From: Tetraselmis striata
Lineage: Eukaryota; Chlorophyta; Chlorodendrophyceae; Chlorodendrales; Chlorodendraceae
DNA: 64,000 nucleotides
Assembly: GCA_006384855.1 (NCBI GenBank)
Contig: VCJN01000881.1
Coordinates: 23,156-87,155 of the forward strand
Reading direction: 5' to 3'
Shown piece by piece: positions 17,971 through 28,139 of the stretch. Position 1 is the first letter of the stretch. The number at the start of each line of letters is the position of its first letter. A program made the position numbers and the translations under genes. Below the pieces are notes generated by a model. That model saw only the letters and a program-made list of their open reading frames with translations, was not told where the DNA came from and made no database searches.

Positions 17971-20473
17971 ACAGCCGCGCATGAAGTAGCTGGCGGTCCC
18001 CTTGTACACCCTCGGCGGGGCGTGGACGTACGGCGGAGCGGGGCTCTTCGATGAAAGGGCAATCGTCGGCCTTGAACTTCACGCCCCTCGCGACGTTCCT
18101 CTTATGCTCCCCGTCCACCCATGTTCGGCTGACGACGCGGATGCCACGTGTCTTGAGGTACGTCTCAAAGCAGTTCTTCCGGAAGCGGATGGACCCCGGC
18201 AGCCCTCTCACCGCTTTATCGTCGAGCTTCCCAATGTACACATTGATTTCGCCGACCTGAACGTAGTCGTCCTCGTTGCGTGTTATCTCAAAGTGGGCGT
18301 CGAAGAACTCCGTCATGGGGTTGTCGTCTTGTGTGAGCTCCGCGCGGAAATCGATGAGCGACTCGGGCGGGTCGTTAAGGATACTCATGCACTCTTCGCC
18401 CGCCTCCACGAAGAGGTCGAACATGGCCGAAAGCCAACCCTGCAGCTTTTGCCCGATGAGAGGATCCACGCGAAAGGGGTATTCGTAGCCCTTCGCCTTT
18501 TTCTTGAACTCCTCGTCGGTGGCCGCCGGGATGAACTTGGACCGGTGATGGAAGAAGAGCATGCGATCGTAGAACACCGAGTCATGGCCCATCATGGGCA
18601 TCTGCCCCTTATTGAAGCTGAATAGCGGCAGCGCCTTGCATCGGAACTCGAACGTGCTGCTCATACCGAATCGGCGCCCGGTCACCATCGGGAAGGAGGT
18701 GAGTTCCTTGAGCGTGTGCGTCGCGAGCTGCAAGCTGCCGCTCATCTCGTCGGCGGAAATCAGAAACTTGCCATTGAGCTTTTCCATGCACGCGTCGTGT
18801 CCATTCTTGTTGTTCGTGAAGTCCTTGATCATCATCTTCTTTGCGCTCTCGCCCTGAATTGCGAGCTTCCCCACCATTTTGTTGAGGAGTTTCATGAGCT
18901 CCGTCTTTGCGTTCCACCCGTCCGTCGCGTCCGTCAGCACCGGCATGATCTTCCTGTCCTCCCTCGGAGTGACAATGTAGCGACCAATGGCGATGAACGC
19001 GCGACGCTCGACCTCCACGGGGAACACTTGCTCGAGGAACCCCCTCACCCCGTCCTTGCTTTGGCCCGGCGTGTAGTCGTACCCGGTGGTATGAGAGACG
19101 TAGTCGCCCATGCGTATGTCGCGGAATGCTTTAATCGCAAAATCATAGCAGCAGTTCTTGAAGGGGAAGATGTCGAGCGAGGTGTCCAGCTTGTCGGAGA
19201 AACCGTCCTCGACGCAATGCAGATTCACCACGAGGTTGACGATCTTGTCGAAGTTGTTCCAAAGCCGGCAGGCCTTCTCGCCCATCTTTTCGTCGCAATT
19301 CTGCACGGCCTCGATGAAGAGCTTGTTAACCTCGTTGCGGCTGATCTCGGACCAAACGCCGGCGGTAAAGCGGTAGAAGGTCTGCGACATGCCATCCAGC
19401 TTCACTTTTTCGAGCACATCCTTGTTGCGAGACCACAATAGCTCCGCGAAGTCTAGTCGCGTGACCAACGTCGCGTTGTTGCCGTCTGCCTTGTCGTCGA
19501 TCGGCGGGAGGTTAGTCGGGATTTTAATGTGCGTCACGAAGGGCTTGATATCGAAGTTGAGCACGAAGCCGGTCTTCTGCACAACGTGGCGGCGGACGAG
19601 CTCGCAGTCGATATCATCCTCGCACTCGACAATACAGCCGTCAAACATCTTTGCGATGACCCTCGCTTGCTTGTGCTTGGTGACCACCTAATGGAGCATA
19701 GCATGCAAGATTTTGTCCTCCGCCTCGGTGATAAGGACGTGCATGAAACGCTTCTTGAGGCTGATAGGGGTGCACGGCTTCTCTTGGACGGCAAGGCTCT
19801 CCTCCGCGACTTCAACCATTTTGGGCATGGCGGCCATCAACTCGTCCATGCACGCATGGAACTGCTCGCCATACCGAACGAGATAGTCGTAGATCGGCGT
19901 TTTCTCGATACCCTCCGGAATCTCGACATCGTTCTTGTAGGCCCACCCTTGAAAGGTGCCGCAGTTGATGAGGGACAGGAGCAGAGACTTGGCGTTGTCG
20001 CGATTGCAATTGAAATCCCGTTGCGCGGACTCCAATATCCCCTTTCTGTCGTTGACGTAGGTCACGATCGTGTCATACTTCGCTTGGACCTTGTGTTGCT
20101 CGATGAGCTGAAGCAACAGCACCGGGTGGCAGTTGACGATGTCTATATCCACGCACCGCTTCCCGGAGGTCTCCATGTAGTAGTTTAACATGGCGTTGCG
20201 GATCGGGCGATGGAGATTTTGAATCGACAACGGCAACGAGGTGTAATCACGACCGTACGTGTTCCCGGCTTTGTCGCTCAACTTCTTTTTGTACCACACC
20301 TTGAGAACACCGCTCTCGTCCACAAAAGAGATCATGCGTTGCACACGGACGTCCATGCCCTTTTCGCGCTTGTTGAATTGCATAGTGGGCAGTTCGTGGT
20401 CAATGATGTACTTTAGAGCGTCCCGGGCCATGGGCTCGGCGTAAAATTTCCGCGAAGCATTGGACCTCGGCAT
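17968..20473 (-). pseudogene. TVpol-type DNA polymerase fused to superfamily 3 helicase, interrupted by TAG
   Basis: One gene in a single frame, broken by an in-frame TAG at 19690-19688. The first part (261 residues from ATG 20473) has SLPLSIQNLHRPIRN, then motif A-like DIDIVNCHPVLL and motif B-like NAKSLLLSLINCG. Motif C-like MFDGCIV lies just after the stop. This is the family A-related TVpol pattern of virophages and Polinton-like viruses. The downstream part is the superfamily 3 helicase: a degenerate Walker A (TDGWNAKT, with the usual Gly residues changed), Walker B FLISADEM, and sensor-like PLFSFNKGQ. It should replicate the viral genome. The last ~20 codons to a TGA at 17970-17968 need a one-base shift in a G/C run near 18039-18043; without it the frame runs on to 17750 through repeat sequence. 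Confidence 0.82.
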
Positions 20474-20502
20474 GGTTGGGTTGGCTATAGCAGAGAACTT
20501 TC

Positions 20503-20760
20503 TTACAGAGGGCTATCCGCGGCCTCCGTCTTAAGCCGGGCAACGCGGCGGCGGTATCGCTCGCGCTGGATCTCGCGGACGTGCTCCGCGTTGGCGCGAT
20601 AGTACTGCCTATGATACTCGCGCACACGCTCGCGGTTCGCCTTATCATACTCCGCGCGGTACTCGCGGATACGCTCCCGATTATTGTCGCGCCATTTCTT
20701 CTTCGAGATCTTAATTCGCTCCGCGCGCTCCTCATCGCTGAAAACGCGGCGCCGGCCCAT
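20503..20760 (-). CDS. Small basic repeat protein (possible DNA-binding)
   Basis: The start chosen is ATG 20760 (MGRRRVFSDEERAERIKISK); a longer frame from 20820 is possible. About 85 residues, almost all helical, with three or four copies of an R-E-Y/I-x-x-x-Y-x-x-x-N-x-E-R-V/I unit spaced ~14 residues. Such arrays occur in small DNA-binding proteins of phages and large DNA viruses. It lies 30 nt upstream of the polymerase gene in the same direction and is divergent from the Cys-rich gene at 20862. Confidence 0.6.
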   Translation of the reverse strand: MGRRRVFSDEERAERIKISKKKWRDNNRERIREYRAEYDKANRERVREYHRQYYRANAEHVREIQRERYRRRVARLKTEAADSPL

Positions 20761-20861
20761 CTTGCGCGCGGCGTTCCTTTTATCTAGCGTCCGTTTTTTA
20801 TCTGCACTTGCGTGACACACTTAAGCCAAGCGAAACGCGGCGCTGAGCGAGAGTCTGCATA

Positions 20862-21293
20862 ATGCCATCGTCCGTCTCAGTCACCGTCTCCTTCAGCGAT
20901 TCCGGCGCCGACGACACCGCGGCCTCCGCGGCCTCCGCGTCTTCGTTGCGCCGCGCTCGGTTGTGTCCGCGCTGCGTTCGCGTGACTATCTATACGTCCA
21001 GCTACTGTCGTCGGTGCCGCGAGGATATTCTTCGCGAGGTAGATCAAATGCCCGCGAGGTGCCAAGTCTGTCGCAAGCGCGAGGTCAAAGGCGACTACGC
21101 GATGTGCTTCCCGTGTTATCGCAAGCGCGAAGCCGAGAAGACAAACTCGTGCAAGTGCGGCAAGAAGATCCGCGCGGACTATTTTGAGTGTTTTCCGTGC
21201 AACAAGGAGCGAAAGAAGCACCAAGCGAGCAGCAACGACGTTCGCCCATCTGATGCAAACGATTTTCCCTTCATTATCGTAAAAGATGAGTAG
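20862..21293 (+). CDS. Cys-rich zinc-ribbon-like PLV protein
   Basis: A 143-residue protein with a Ser/Ala-rich N-terminus and three Cys clusters: CPRC...YCRRC (~residues 35-51), CQVCRKREVKGDYAMCFPC (~69-87) and CKCGKKIRADYFECFPC (~97-113). The last two are clearly repeats of one CxxC-x(10-12)-CxxC zinc-binding unit followed by basic residues. Likely a nucleic-acid or protein-binding regulator; no family name is certain. Its TAG stop overlaps the start of the next gene by 8 nt (ATGAGTAG), so the two may be co-transcribed. Confidence 0.65.
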   Translation: MPSSVSVTVSFSDSGADDTAASAASASSLRRARLCPRCVRVTIYTSSYCRRCREDILREVDQMPARCQVCRKREVKGDYAMCFPCYRKREAEKTNSCKCGKKIRADYFECFPCNKERKKHQASSNDVRPSDANDFPFIIVKDE

Positions 21294-21615
21294 CACTCGC
21301 GAAACGTCCCTCGGGCGGGCGATGACTCCCGCGGAACGCTGTTATCTCAGCCAGGCGTTCCTAGATGTGGCCAGCTTTGACTATAGGTATCAGCCGAAAT
21401 TTGATCGCGAGTACTTTCGCGCAAAGTATCCAGGCTTTGCCGAGGATGTAATTGACATTTTGGTGTTGTACGAGCGCGGGATCCGATTCAAAGAATTCAA
21501 GGCGCTCCTGAAAAAGGGGCGCATCCCAAAGCCGGCGCCGGCTCTCGTCGAGATCAAGCGCTATGAGGAGGGCTATTCGCCGTTCGAGGGTGGATTCGAA
21601 AGGATGAGTTCCTAG
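21286..21615 (+). CDS. PLV protein of unknown function
   Basis: A 109-residue protein starting inside the end of the Cys-rich gene. It is helix-rich with a conserved-looking core (CYLSQAFLDVASFDYRYQPK, FAEDVIDILVLYERGI). I do not recognise the family. Its stop lies directly before the 18-bp minisatellite, and its last codons (GGFERMSS) begin to resemble that repeat, so the true C-terminus may have been altered by repeat expansion. Confidence 0.55.
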   Translation: MSSTRETSLGRAMTPAERCYLSQAFLDVASFDYRYQPKFDREYFRAKYPGFAEDVIDILVLYERGIRFKEFKALLKKGRIPKPAPALVEIKRYEEGYSPFEGGFERMSS

Positions 21616-21616
21616 T

Positions 21617-21977
21617 TAGCGGCGAGGATGGACTTCGCGGCGAGGATGGACTTCGCGGCGAGGATGGAGTTCGCGGCGAGGATGGAATTCGCGGCGAGGA
21701 TGGACTTCGCGGCGAGGATGGACTTCGCGGCGAGGATGGACTTCGCGGCGAGGATGGACTTCGCGGCGAGGATGGACTTCGCGGCGAGAATGGAGTTCGC
21801 GGCGAGAATGGAGTTCGCGGCGAGCATGGAGTTCGCGGCGAGGATGGACTTCGCGGCGAGAATGGACTTCGCGGCGAGAATGGACTTTGGGCGAGGATGG
21901 AGTTCGCGGCGAGAATGGAGTTCGCGGCGAGAATGGACTTCGCGGCAAGGATGGAGTTCGCGGCGAGAATGGACTTC

Positions 21978-21978
<1 letters not shown>
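21617..21978. repeat. 18-bp minisatellite at the right end of the PLV
   Basis: About 20 tandem copies of GCGGCGAGGATGGACTTC with variants (GAATGG, GGAGTTC). One copy near 21888-21894 has lost two bases, changing the frame. Because 18 is a multiple of three, both strands stay open and give repetitive MDFAAR or ILAAKS frames that I do not treat as genes. It directly abuts the inner edge of the right terminal repeat and is absent from the left end. Confidence 0.95.
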
Positions 21979-22987
<1,009 letters not shown>

Positions 22988-22999
22988 ACAATTGCAGCA

Positions 23000-24284
23000 C
23001 TTCTCGGTGGACACTGATGTTGATAGTACTTTACACAAGTACATAAGCCAGCTACAAAACTTATGGATGGTGATGGGGGGGGGGGGGGGGAGGGGGGGTT
23101 CAGATCACAGGGGGGGGGGGGGGGGGGTTACCTAAAATACACTTACAATTCTTACTGGCCTAACTTTAGAATATTCATGAACGGCTTGAGATGTGACAGG
23201 TGGCGGAGTGGGGGGCCTGCCTCTTAAGCTCATGATCCCGCTCTGCGCTGGTTCGAATCCTGCCGGGCCCCTTGGTGGAAATATAACCAAGGGGGTAGGG
23301 GGCGGGGGGGGGGGGGGGGGGGGGCGGCAATGCAAATATTTTTAGGTTCTCCTACAAAGCCTACTACAATGGCTTACCGCGCGATCCGCATCCCGAAGAA
23401 AAAGCGATGTACTCGCCCCGCACGGGCGGATTTTCCCCGCGTATTAGGGGCCCGCTAGGCGCAGCCCAATAGCAGAATATGAGAGCGTATTGATGGCCAG
23501 TTCTACCACATATCTGGGACAATGCCCTAGCATGTGACCATATGGACCCACCCGCTGACTCGGGGGCTGCACCAGTGCGCCCCTGCGCAGTACGGGTTGA
23601 CGCCCGGCTCTACCAAGGGCACATTGAATGCGGACAATAGATTTAGGTGGGCTGGTTTTGCAGCAAGCCGTAATTGCAATATTGGCCGTTTCGCGGGAAC
23701 TGCTCGCTTGCATGCCAACGGCGGGGAGAGCGCGCATTTGTGAAAGCGTTCCGCGATGGTAGATCTAGCTCTTGGCGTGCAGCAGTACACGTAGAACGCA
23801 CATACGTGCTATATTGAAATTCGTGCCCTCGTGACATTGGGTAATCAAATTCATGACTAACCCTGAACAATGAGACGCACACGTATGGCTTTTACAACGA
23901 GAGCACAACAAACGCCACTAAGGGCTGCCCCGCCCACGCATGATGTCATGTTCACGTATGGCACATGGAAGGGCGCGGCCGAAAATGAAGGCGAGGGCTG
24001 ATAATGGGCCAATCTACAATTGCTGCTTGACAATGGGAGCAAGACTGTAGGTGGGCAGGTGTATGATGATACCTTGCACGTATTACGCATATTTATTTAT
24101 ATATGCGCGCGCCGTAGCTGGTGCGGACCGGCGCCTGCGCCGCGCGGGCGGGCTTGCTGGCTGCCATAGCGACTGTACATTGCGTACATCGGCGCGGCGG
24201 AACCTTCACATGTGGCACCGGGTATGGAGATTTACATGAGCTAGCTGCAAAAGGCGATCGGGAAACCACCCGAATGGAGATACT
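23000..24284. other. Host intergenic DNA with poly-G tracts
   Basis: I see no convincing gene. Poly-G tracts lie near 23079, 23110 and 23305. A tRNA-like pol III promoter signal lies at 23190-23275. Confidence 0.5.
23190..23275 (+). other. tRNA-like sequence with A and B boxes (possible SINE head)
   Basis: TGGCGGAGTGG fits the A box and GGTTCGAATCC is a perfect B box about 42 bp later, as in a class II tRNA or a tRNA-derived SINE. The acceptor and T stems do not pair cleanly, so a functional tRNA is unlikely. No poly-A tail is seen; a poly-G tract follows. Confidence 0.4.
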
Positions 24285-24510
24285 GGTGTGAAATACAAAG
24301 AGGGCAGTAACAAATCCACCTACTACTGCCGTAGTGCCGTAGTACTAAAGATCGACACAGCAATCCGCCTAGAGGCGGCCGCCCGCATCCCGCGTGAGTA
24401 AAGCGCGCACGGTTCAGAGTCCGGACCACGTGTGCACGTGTGTGCGAGGGTGATCCCCGGACGTGCTCTGCATCTTCGGCAACTGGATGGCGGACGAATC
24501 TGCGCCGAGA
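24285..24510 (+). repeat. Dispersed repeat family, copy 1
   Basis: Resembles 50280-50560 over two blocks: GTGTGAA(A/T)TA, AAAGCAGTA-type sequence and CCCGCAT(C/T)CCGC early on, and CTTCGGCAAC(T/G)GG with GACGAATCTGCGCCG at the end. A shorter match (CCCGCATCCCGC, CAAATCCACCTAC) is at 45500-45650. It may be the end of a transposon family; no coding capacity. Confidence 0.5.
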
Positions 24511-24531
24511 ATCCCGAGATGATCTAAACTA

Positions 24532-24597
24532 GACATAAAAAGCAGCCATAACAGCCGAGTCTGCCATCTTCCAGTTTTCGCTGCGTTCCACGCAGCG
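24532..24597 (+). repeat. 66-bp direct repeat, left copy
   Basis: Begins GACATAAAAAGCAGCCATAA and ends with the hairpin CGCTGCG-TTCCA-CGCAGCG. The partner at 27453-27518 differs at two positions (CCGAGT versus CTGAGC). A third, inverted and diverged copy at 46291-46354 keeps the hairpin stem but changes its loop. Confidence 0.9.
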
Positions 24598-24809
24598 ATG
24601 TAAAAACTGTCTCGTAACCTGTTGCGAGCAAGGTCACCCCAGGTTGTTCAAGACCACACCCGGCTCACCACCTGTGTGTGATATTCTCATCCGTACGTCC
24701 GTGCGTTACCATGCCAGATGGAGAAGAACCCGTCGTTGAGCCGACGCTCGAGTCGCTACACGCAGACGTGAAGGCTCAGTCTACATTACCGCGCTAGCTT
24801 ACCACAGCG

Positions 24810-25586
24810 TTGGCCCAATTGACGGCTCGTGAGCGCGTTGTTGATGGAGAAGCAGCACATGGTTCCAGTTCCGGGCAGCGCATTGCGGGACAGCCGACAG
24901 GCAGCGGGGGAGCCGCAGAGCGCCCCGACTCGCTAGAGCTAGCCCAAAGCGGCCGTGTCGTAGCAAAATCCGTGAGTGACGAGGATGACTACCTCGCGGT
25001 GCCAGAGCTATTGCAGCGAGCAGAGTCTGGTTACGAGGCCGTTCGACCGGTCAGCCGAGTGCCTGGCCTCTTCCCCTTGAGCACCCACCTAACGAACGAG
25101 TACCTCAAGCAGGATGACCGGCGTTTGCCGGCCCAAGAGGATTATCTATGGATGTCGTGTTTCGGCGCCCACATGGCCGCACTTTTCGTGGCACTCGACG
25201 AACTGCTGCCCTACGTCCCTGCTGCTAGTCAGGACTTCACCCCATACCTCGCGAGAGCTCGGAACCACGCCGAGGCCATCGACAAGGCGTTTCGCTTTCG
25301 TTTGGCCTTCTTACGAAGGCTTAATGAGGTCAAGCGTGTGCACGGTGACCAAGGTGTTCTGGATGTGCTGCGAGCCCAGCACTTTCAACATGCTTCTGAG
25401 CATCTGGGTTCTGCAATTTTTGGGGACCTCATGAGGGACTACGAGCGTCGCGTCTTCGAGGCGACAGTGGCCAGCATCACCAAAGCAACTGCTACTGCTC
25501 GGGTAGCGGCAGCAACTGCAGGGCGCGGGCATGGACGAGGACGTGGCGGTGGACGCGGGCGTGGCCGCGAAGGTGAGCACGAGTGA
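24810..25586 (+). CDS. Gag-like/ORF1 protein of the recombinase element
   Basis: A 258-residue frame. It has a polar N-terminus, a helix-rich middle (WMSCFGAHMAALFVALDELL, RARNHAEAIDKAFRFRLAFL) and an RGG-type Gly/Arg-rich end (GRGHGRGRGGGRGRGREGEH), as in nucleic-acid-binding Gag-like proteins. It lies upstream of the recombinase in the same direction and between the direct repeats. No zinc knuckle is seen. Function assigned from context and composition. Confidence 0.5.
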   Translation: MAQLTARERVVDGEAAHGSSSGQRIAGQPTGSGGAAERPDSLELAQSGRVVAKSVSDEDDYLAVPELLQRAESGYEAVRPVSRVPGLFPLSTHLTNEYLKQDDRRLPAQEDYLWMSCFGAHMAALFVALDELLPYVPAASQDFTPYLARARNHAEAIDKAFRFRLAFLRRLNEVKRVHGDQGVLDVLRAQHFQHASEHLGSAIFGDLMRDYERRVFEATVASITKATATARVAAATAGRGHGRGRGGGRGRGREGEHE

Positions 25587-26089
25587 CGGTGTGGGGCGCC
25601 TTTCGTCGGAGCTGCTGGAGCTTTGCGAGGCCACCTTTCGGTGACCGCCGCAAAGCGCACCCTTGCAGCTCAACGACGGGACGAGCGCCCTGGTTCAGGA
25701 CCTGACCCCCCACCGTACAGACTTGATTTAGACCTTCCTCGGTGAGGCGCTTCCTACAGCTACAGTCGAGTGCGGCTCAACCATCCGCACACCTGCACAT
25801 GGCGGCTTAACCAACCGCCTCCCGTACCATTTCATCACCGTGTCCGTCGATTGTCACACTGCGTGTTACAACCGGTTGGCAACGACCAAGCTTCGCGCGT
25901 GTACGTTACGCGCGTGACAGGCGCTACAAGCGCGAGGGACGCGCGGGGCGGCCCTCTTACCTGAACCTAGCCCCGCAAACCCGTATTGGCACTACTGCAA
26001 ACCCGTTTAGCAACTACCGGCCAACCGCCGGGAACCTAACCGCTGCTGCCGAGAACTTTGCAAATAGTAGTCGTCCTCTTGGTACTCTG

Positions 26090-27249
26090 TCGGTAAAACG
26101 ACGCACTTACGTAATTGACGATCCCGAAGCTGTCGCCCCTTGGGCTGCTTCACTGCGATCACGACTGCAGGATGCTTTCGGCTCAGACGAACTAGTAGGA
26201 CAGCGGACGTTCGACATGCTCTCCAGCTCCCTCACCGCTCAGACACTCAAGAGCTACGCCGGTAGACTGTCTCAGTTCGCGGAGTTCTGCCACGATTCCG
26301 AGAACATCAGCCCGCTGGAGGCGACCACTGCTACTGTCGTCCGGTACGTTGCCTGGATTGGTGAGCGAGGGCATATTGGAGCTAAGTCACTGCAACCCTA
26401 CCTGTATGCAATCAACACGTTCTTCGAGCTGCACAGCCTCGACCCAATCGCCAAGGACAGCCTACACCTTACTGCAGCTAGGCGAGGGTTGATGCTGCGG
26501 CAGCGACATCTGGAAACCGCCCCTTTGCGAGTTCCTCTGCCTGCTGATGTGGCTTACAGCTTCGTCGAGCAAGCCGAGTTGATTGTGTCTGCTCCCACCA
26601 CAGAGTACCAACACGACTTCCGAGCCCTCGTGGCCTCGGTTGTCAACTTCATGTTCTTTGCCAGGGGACTTACTGGCGTGGTCTGCCGATTGCGGGATGT
26701 GCATGTCGACGATTACAACATTACCCTGCAGGTGTACCGCGAGAAAGGCCGCGCTGGCCGACGGGGGCCCGACGACCTGCGCGTTCTTCTCCTTCCGGTG
26801 TGAGAACACCCCCGAGTTGCACGTCTCCTGCACCACTTCATCGACAACGTACAGTTGTCCCCTTGGCTACTGTTGCCTTGGGTGAAACAAACTTCTGGGC
26901 GGTCACCCCAAGCGAGCAGTCCAAACCTTGGACCGCCGCTACAATGTCGGACTGGCTATCTACAACCGTCCGTCTGGTCGGTGCTGCCTCTCCCGCCGGC
27001 ACTTCCTGGACCTCACACAGCCTTCGCAAGGGAGCAGCGTCTGCCGCCAACGCCATTGGAGTTCCATTGTCCCACATTCGCTACCAAGGCGGCTGGGCTA
27101 CTAACTCCGACGTCGTTCTGGACTACATCGACCCCAACGTTCTTCCTTCACCTGGCGCATGGTTCTTCTTTGGCCACATCGCCCCCCTCCGCCATTTCCA
27201 AGTCCAACATGACTCCGCAACGGTGGCCTTCCCGGTGCCTCCTTCATGA
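26090..27249 (+). pseudogene. Tyrosine recombinase remnant of the element
   Basis: The frame is open upstream of the first ATG at 26216 and includes RRTYVIDDPEAVAPWAASL. The core-binding domain is TAQTLKSYAGRLSQFAEFCH with VRYVAWIGERGHI. An in-frame TGA at 26801-26803 is followed by more coding-like sequence in the same frame, then a one-base shift near 26880 into the catalytic part: TSWTSHSLRKGAASAANAIG (box II with HSLRKG) and HIRYQGGWATNSDVVLDYID (terminal His/Trp and Tyr). The order of Arg, His-x-x-Arg and Tyr is that of DIRS/Crypton-type recombinases. The stop and the frameshift make it inactive as read. Confidence 0.75.
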
Positions 27250-27452
27250 CCTGGCGCTACCCCTTCTCCGTCAATCCACCGCTCTCTCCGTTCGCTCATG
27301 ACTGGCAAAACCAGACTCAACTTTGAAATGATGTGAACTAGTTTATGGGGTTTCCTCCCTTGACCTAACCGCTTTTCAGCTACAAGTGCTGCTCAGTGGT
27401 ACGGGAACTATAGGCACCTGTCGTTGCGCCTTTTTTGGGTGCAGCACGAGTG

Positions 27453-27518
27453 GACATAAAAAGCAGCCATAACAGCTGAGCCTGCCATCTTCCAGTTTTC
27501 GCTGCGTTCCACGCAGCG
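27453..27518 (+). repeat. 66-bp direct repeat, right copy
   Basis: Partner of 24532-24597, in the same orientation, 2.9 kb downstream, ending in the same CGCTGCG/CGCAGCG hairpin. A short further repeat (GTACTTTCCGTGCATTC) occurs twice downstream at 27661 and 27737. Confidence 0.9.
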
Positions 27519-28139
27519 CCCTCCCTGACTCCGTTTTTCCCTCCACGCTTTTCACTTTTCCTTCCTGCCAATTTTCGGCTCTTGACTGTGTAAAACAGCC
27601 TGCGCAACCTTTTTGGCCCTACCAGACTCAAACGTTGAAATATTGGTATCCCCATACCAGTACTTTCCGTGCATTCCGTTGCTGTTAGTTCTGTTTGTAG
27701 AGCGCTTTTGTGAAAGCCCTTATGTAGAAATAAATAAGTACTTTCCGTGCATTCTCTTAACGCTCTCCCTGTATAAAGCAAAAATAATCAAAATTAGAAT
27801 CAGATGGTCAGTCGTGCGTCTACGTCGGGGATATGAGTAGCAGTGAACATTGCTGCACGCTCTTTGTCTCCACGACTGTGAACCGACACCGCGCCCTCGG
27901 AACAGCGGCAACTGCGACCATGGAGGCCAAGCGCATTTCGCTGGACCTGAGGTGCGGTGTCCCCTCCGCTCGTCCGTCTCGCGTGATGCGACTGGTGGCA
28001 CCCCGATGGCGGCTTGGAAGCGCGCTCGCGGGGCCGGGGGCGGGCGGGGGGGGTGGGGGGGCTCTCGCCCTCCCCGCCACCTGCTACCCCCTCCCCCTCC
28101 GCTGCCCTGTCTGCTGACGCGTGTGCGGTGGGATTGGGC

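Larger units (their letters stand above)
24532..27830 (+). mobile_element. Degraded tyrosine-recombinase retroelement-like element (DIRS/Ngaro/PAT- or Crypton-like)
   Basis: A Gag-like frame (24810-25586) and a broken tyrosine recombinase (26090-27249) lie between two 66-bp near-identical direct repeats (24532-24597 and 27453-27518), followed by a ~300-bp tail that is also present in the relative at 46 kb. Split direct repeats and a recombinase instead of a DDE integrase are features of DIRS-like and PAT-like elements. No reverse transcriptase is seen between the genes, so it may be non-autonomous or Crypton-like. Confidence 0.65.

Noticed and set aside
19688-19690. TAG as a reassigned sense codon in this organism or virus
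   Set aside because: Integrase (12937-12939), the Cys-rich gene (21291-21293) and lipin (35506-35508) all end naturally with TAG. A second in-frame TAG at 52230 is in a dead reverse transcriptase.
23190-23275. Functional tRNA gene
   Set aside because: A and B boxes fit, but the acceptor and T stems do not pair properly.
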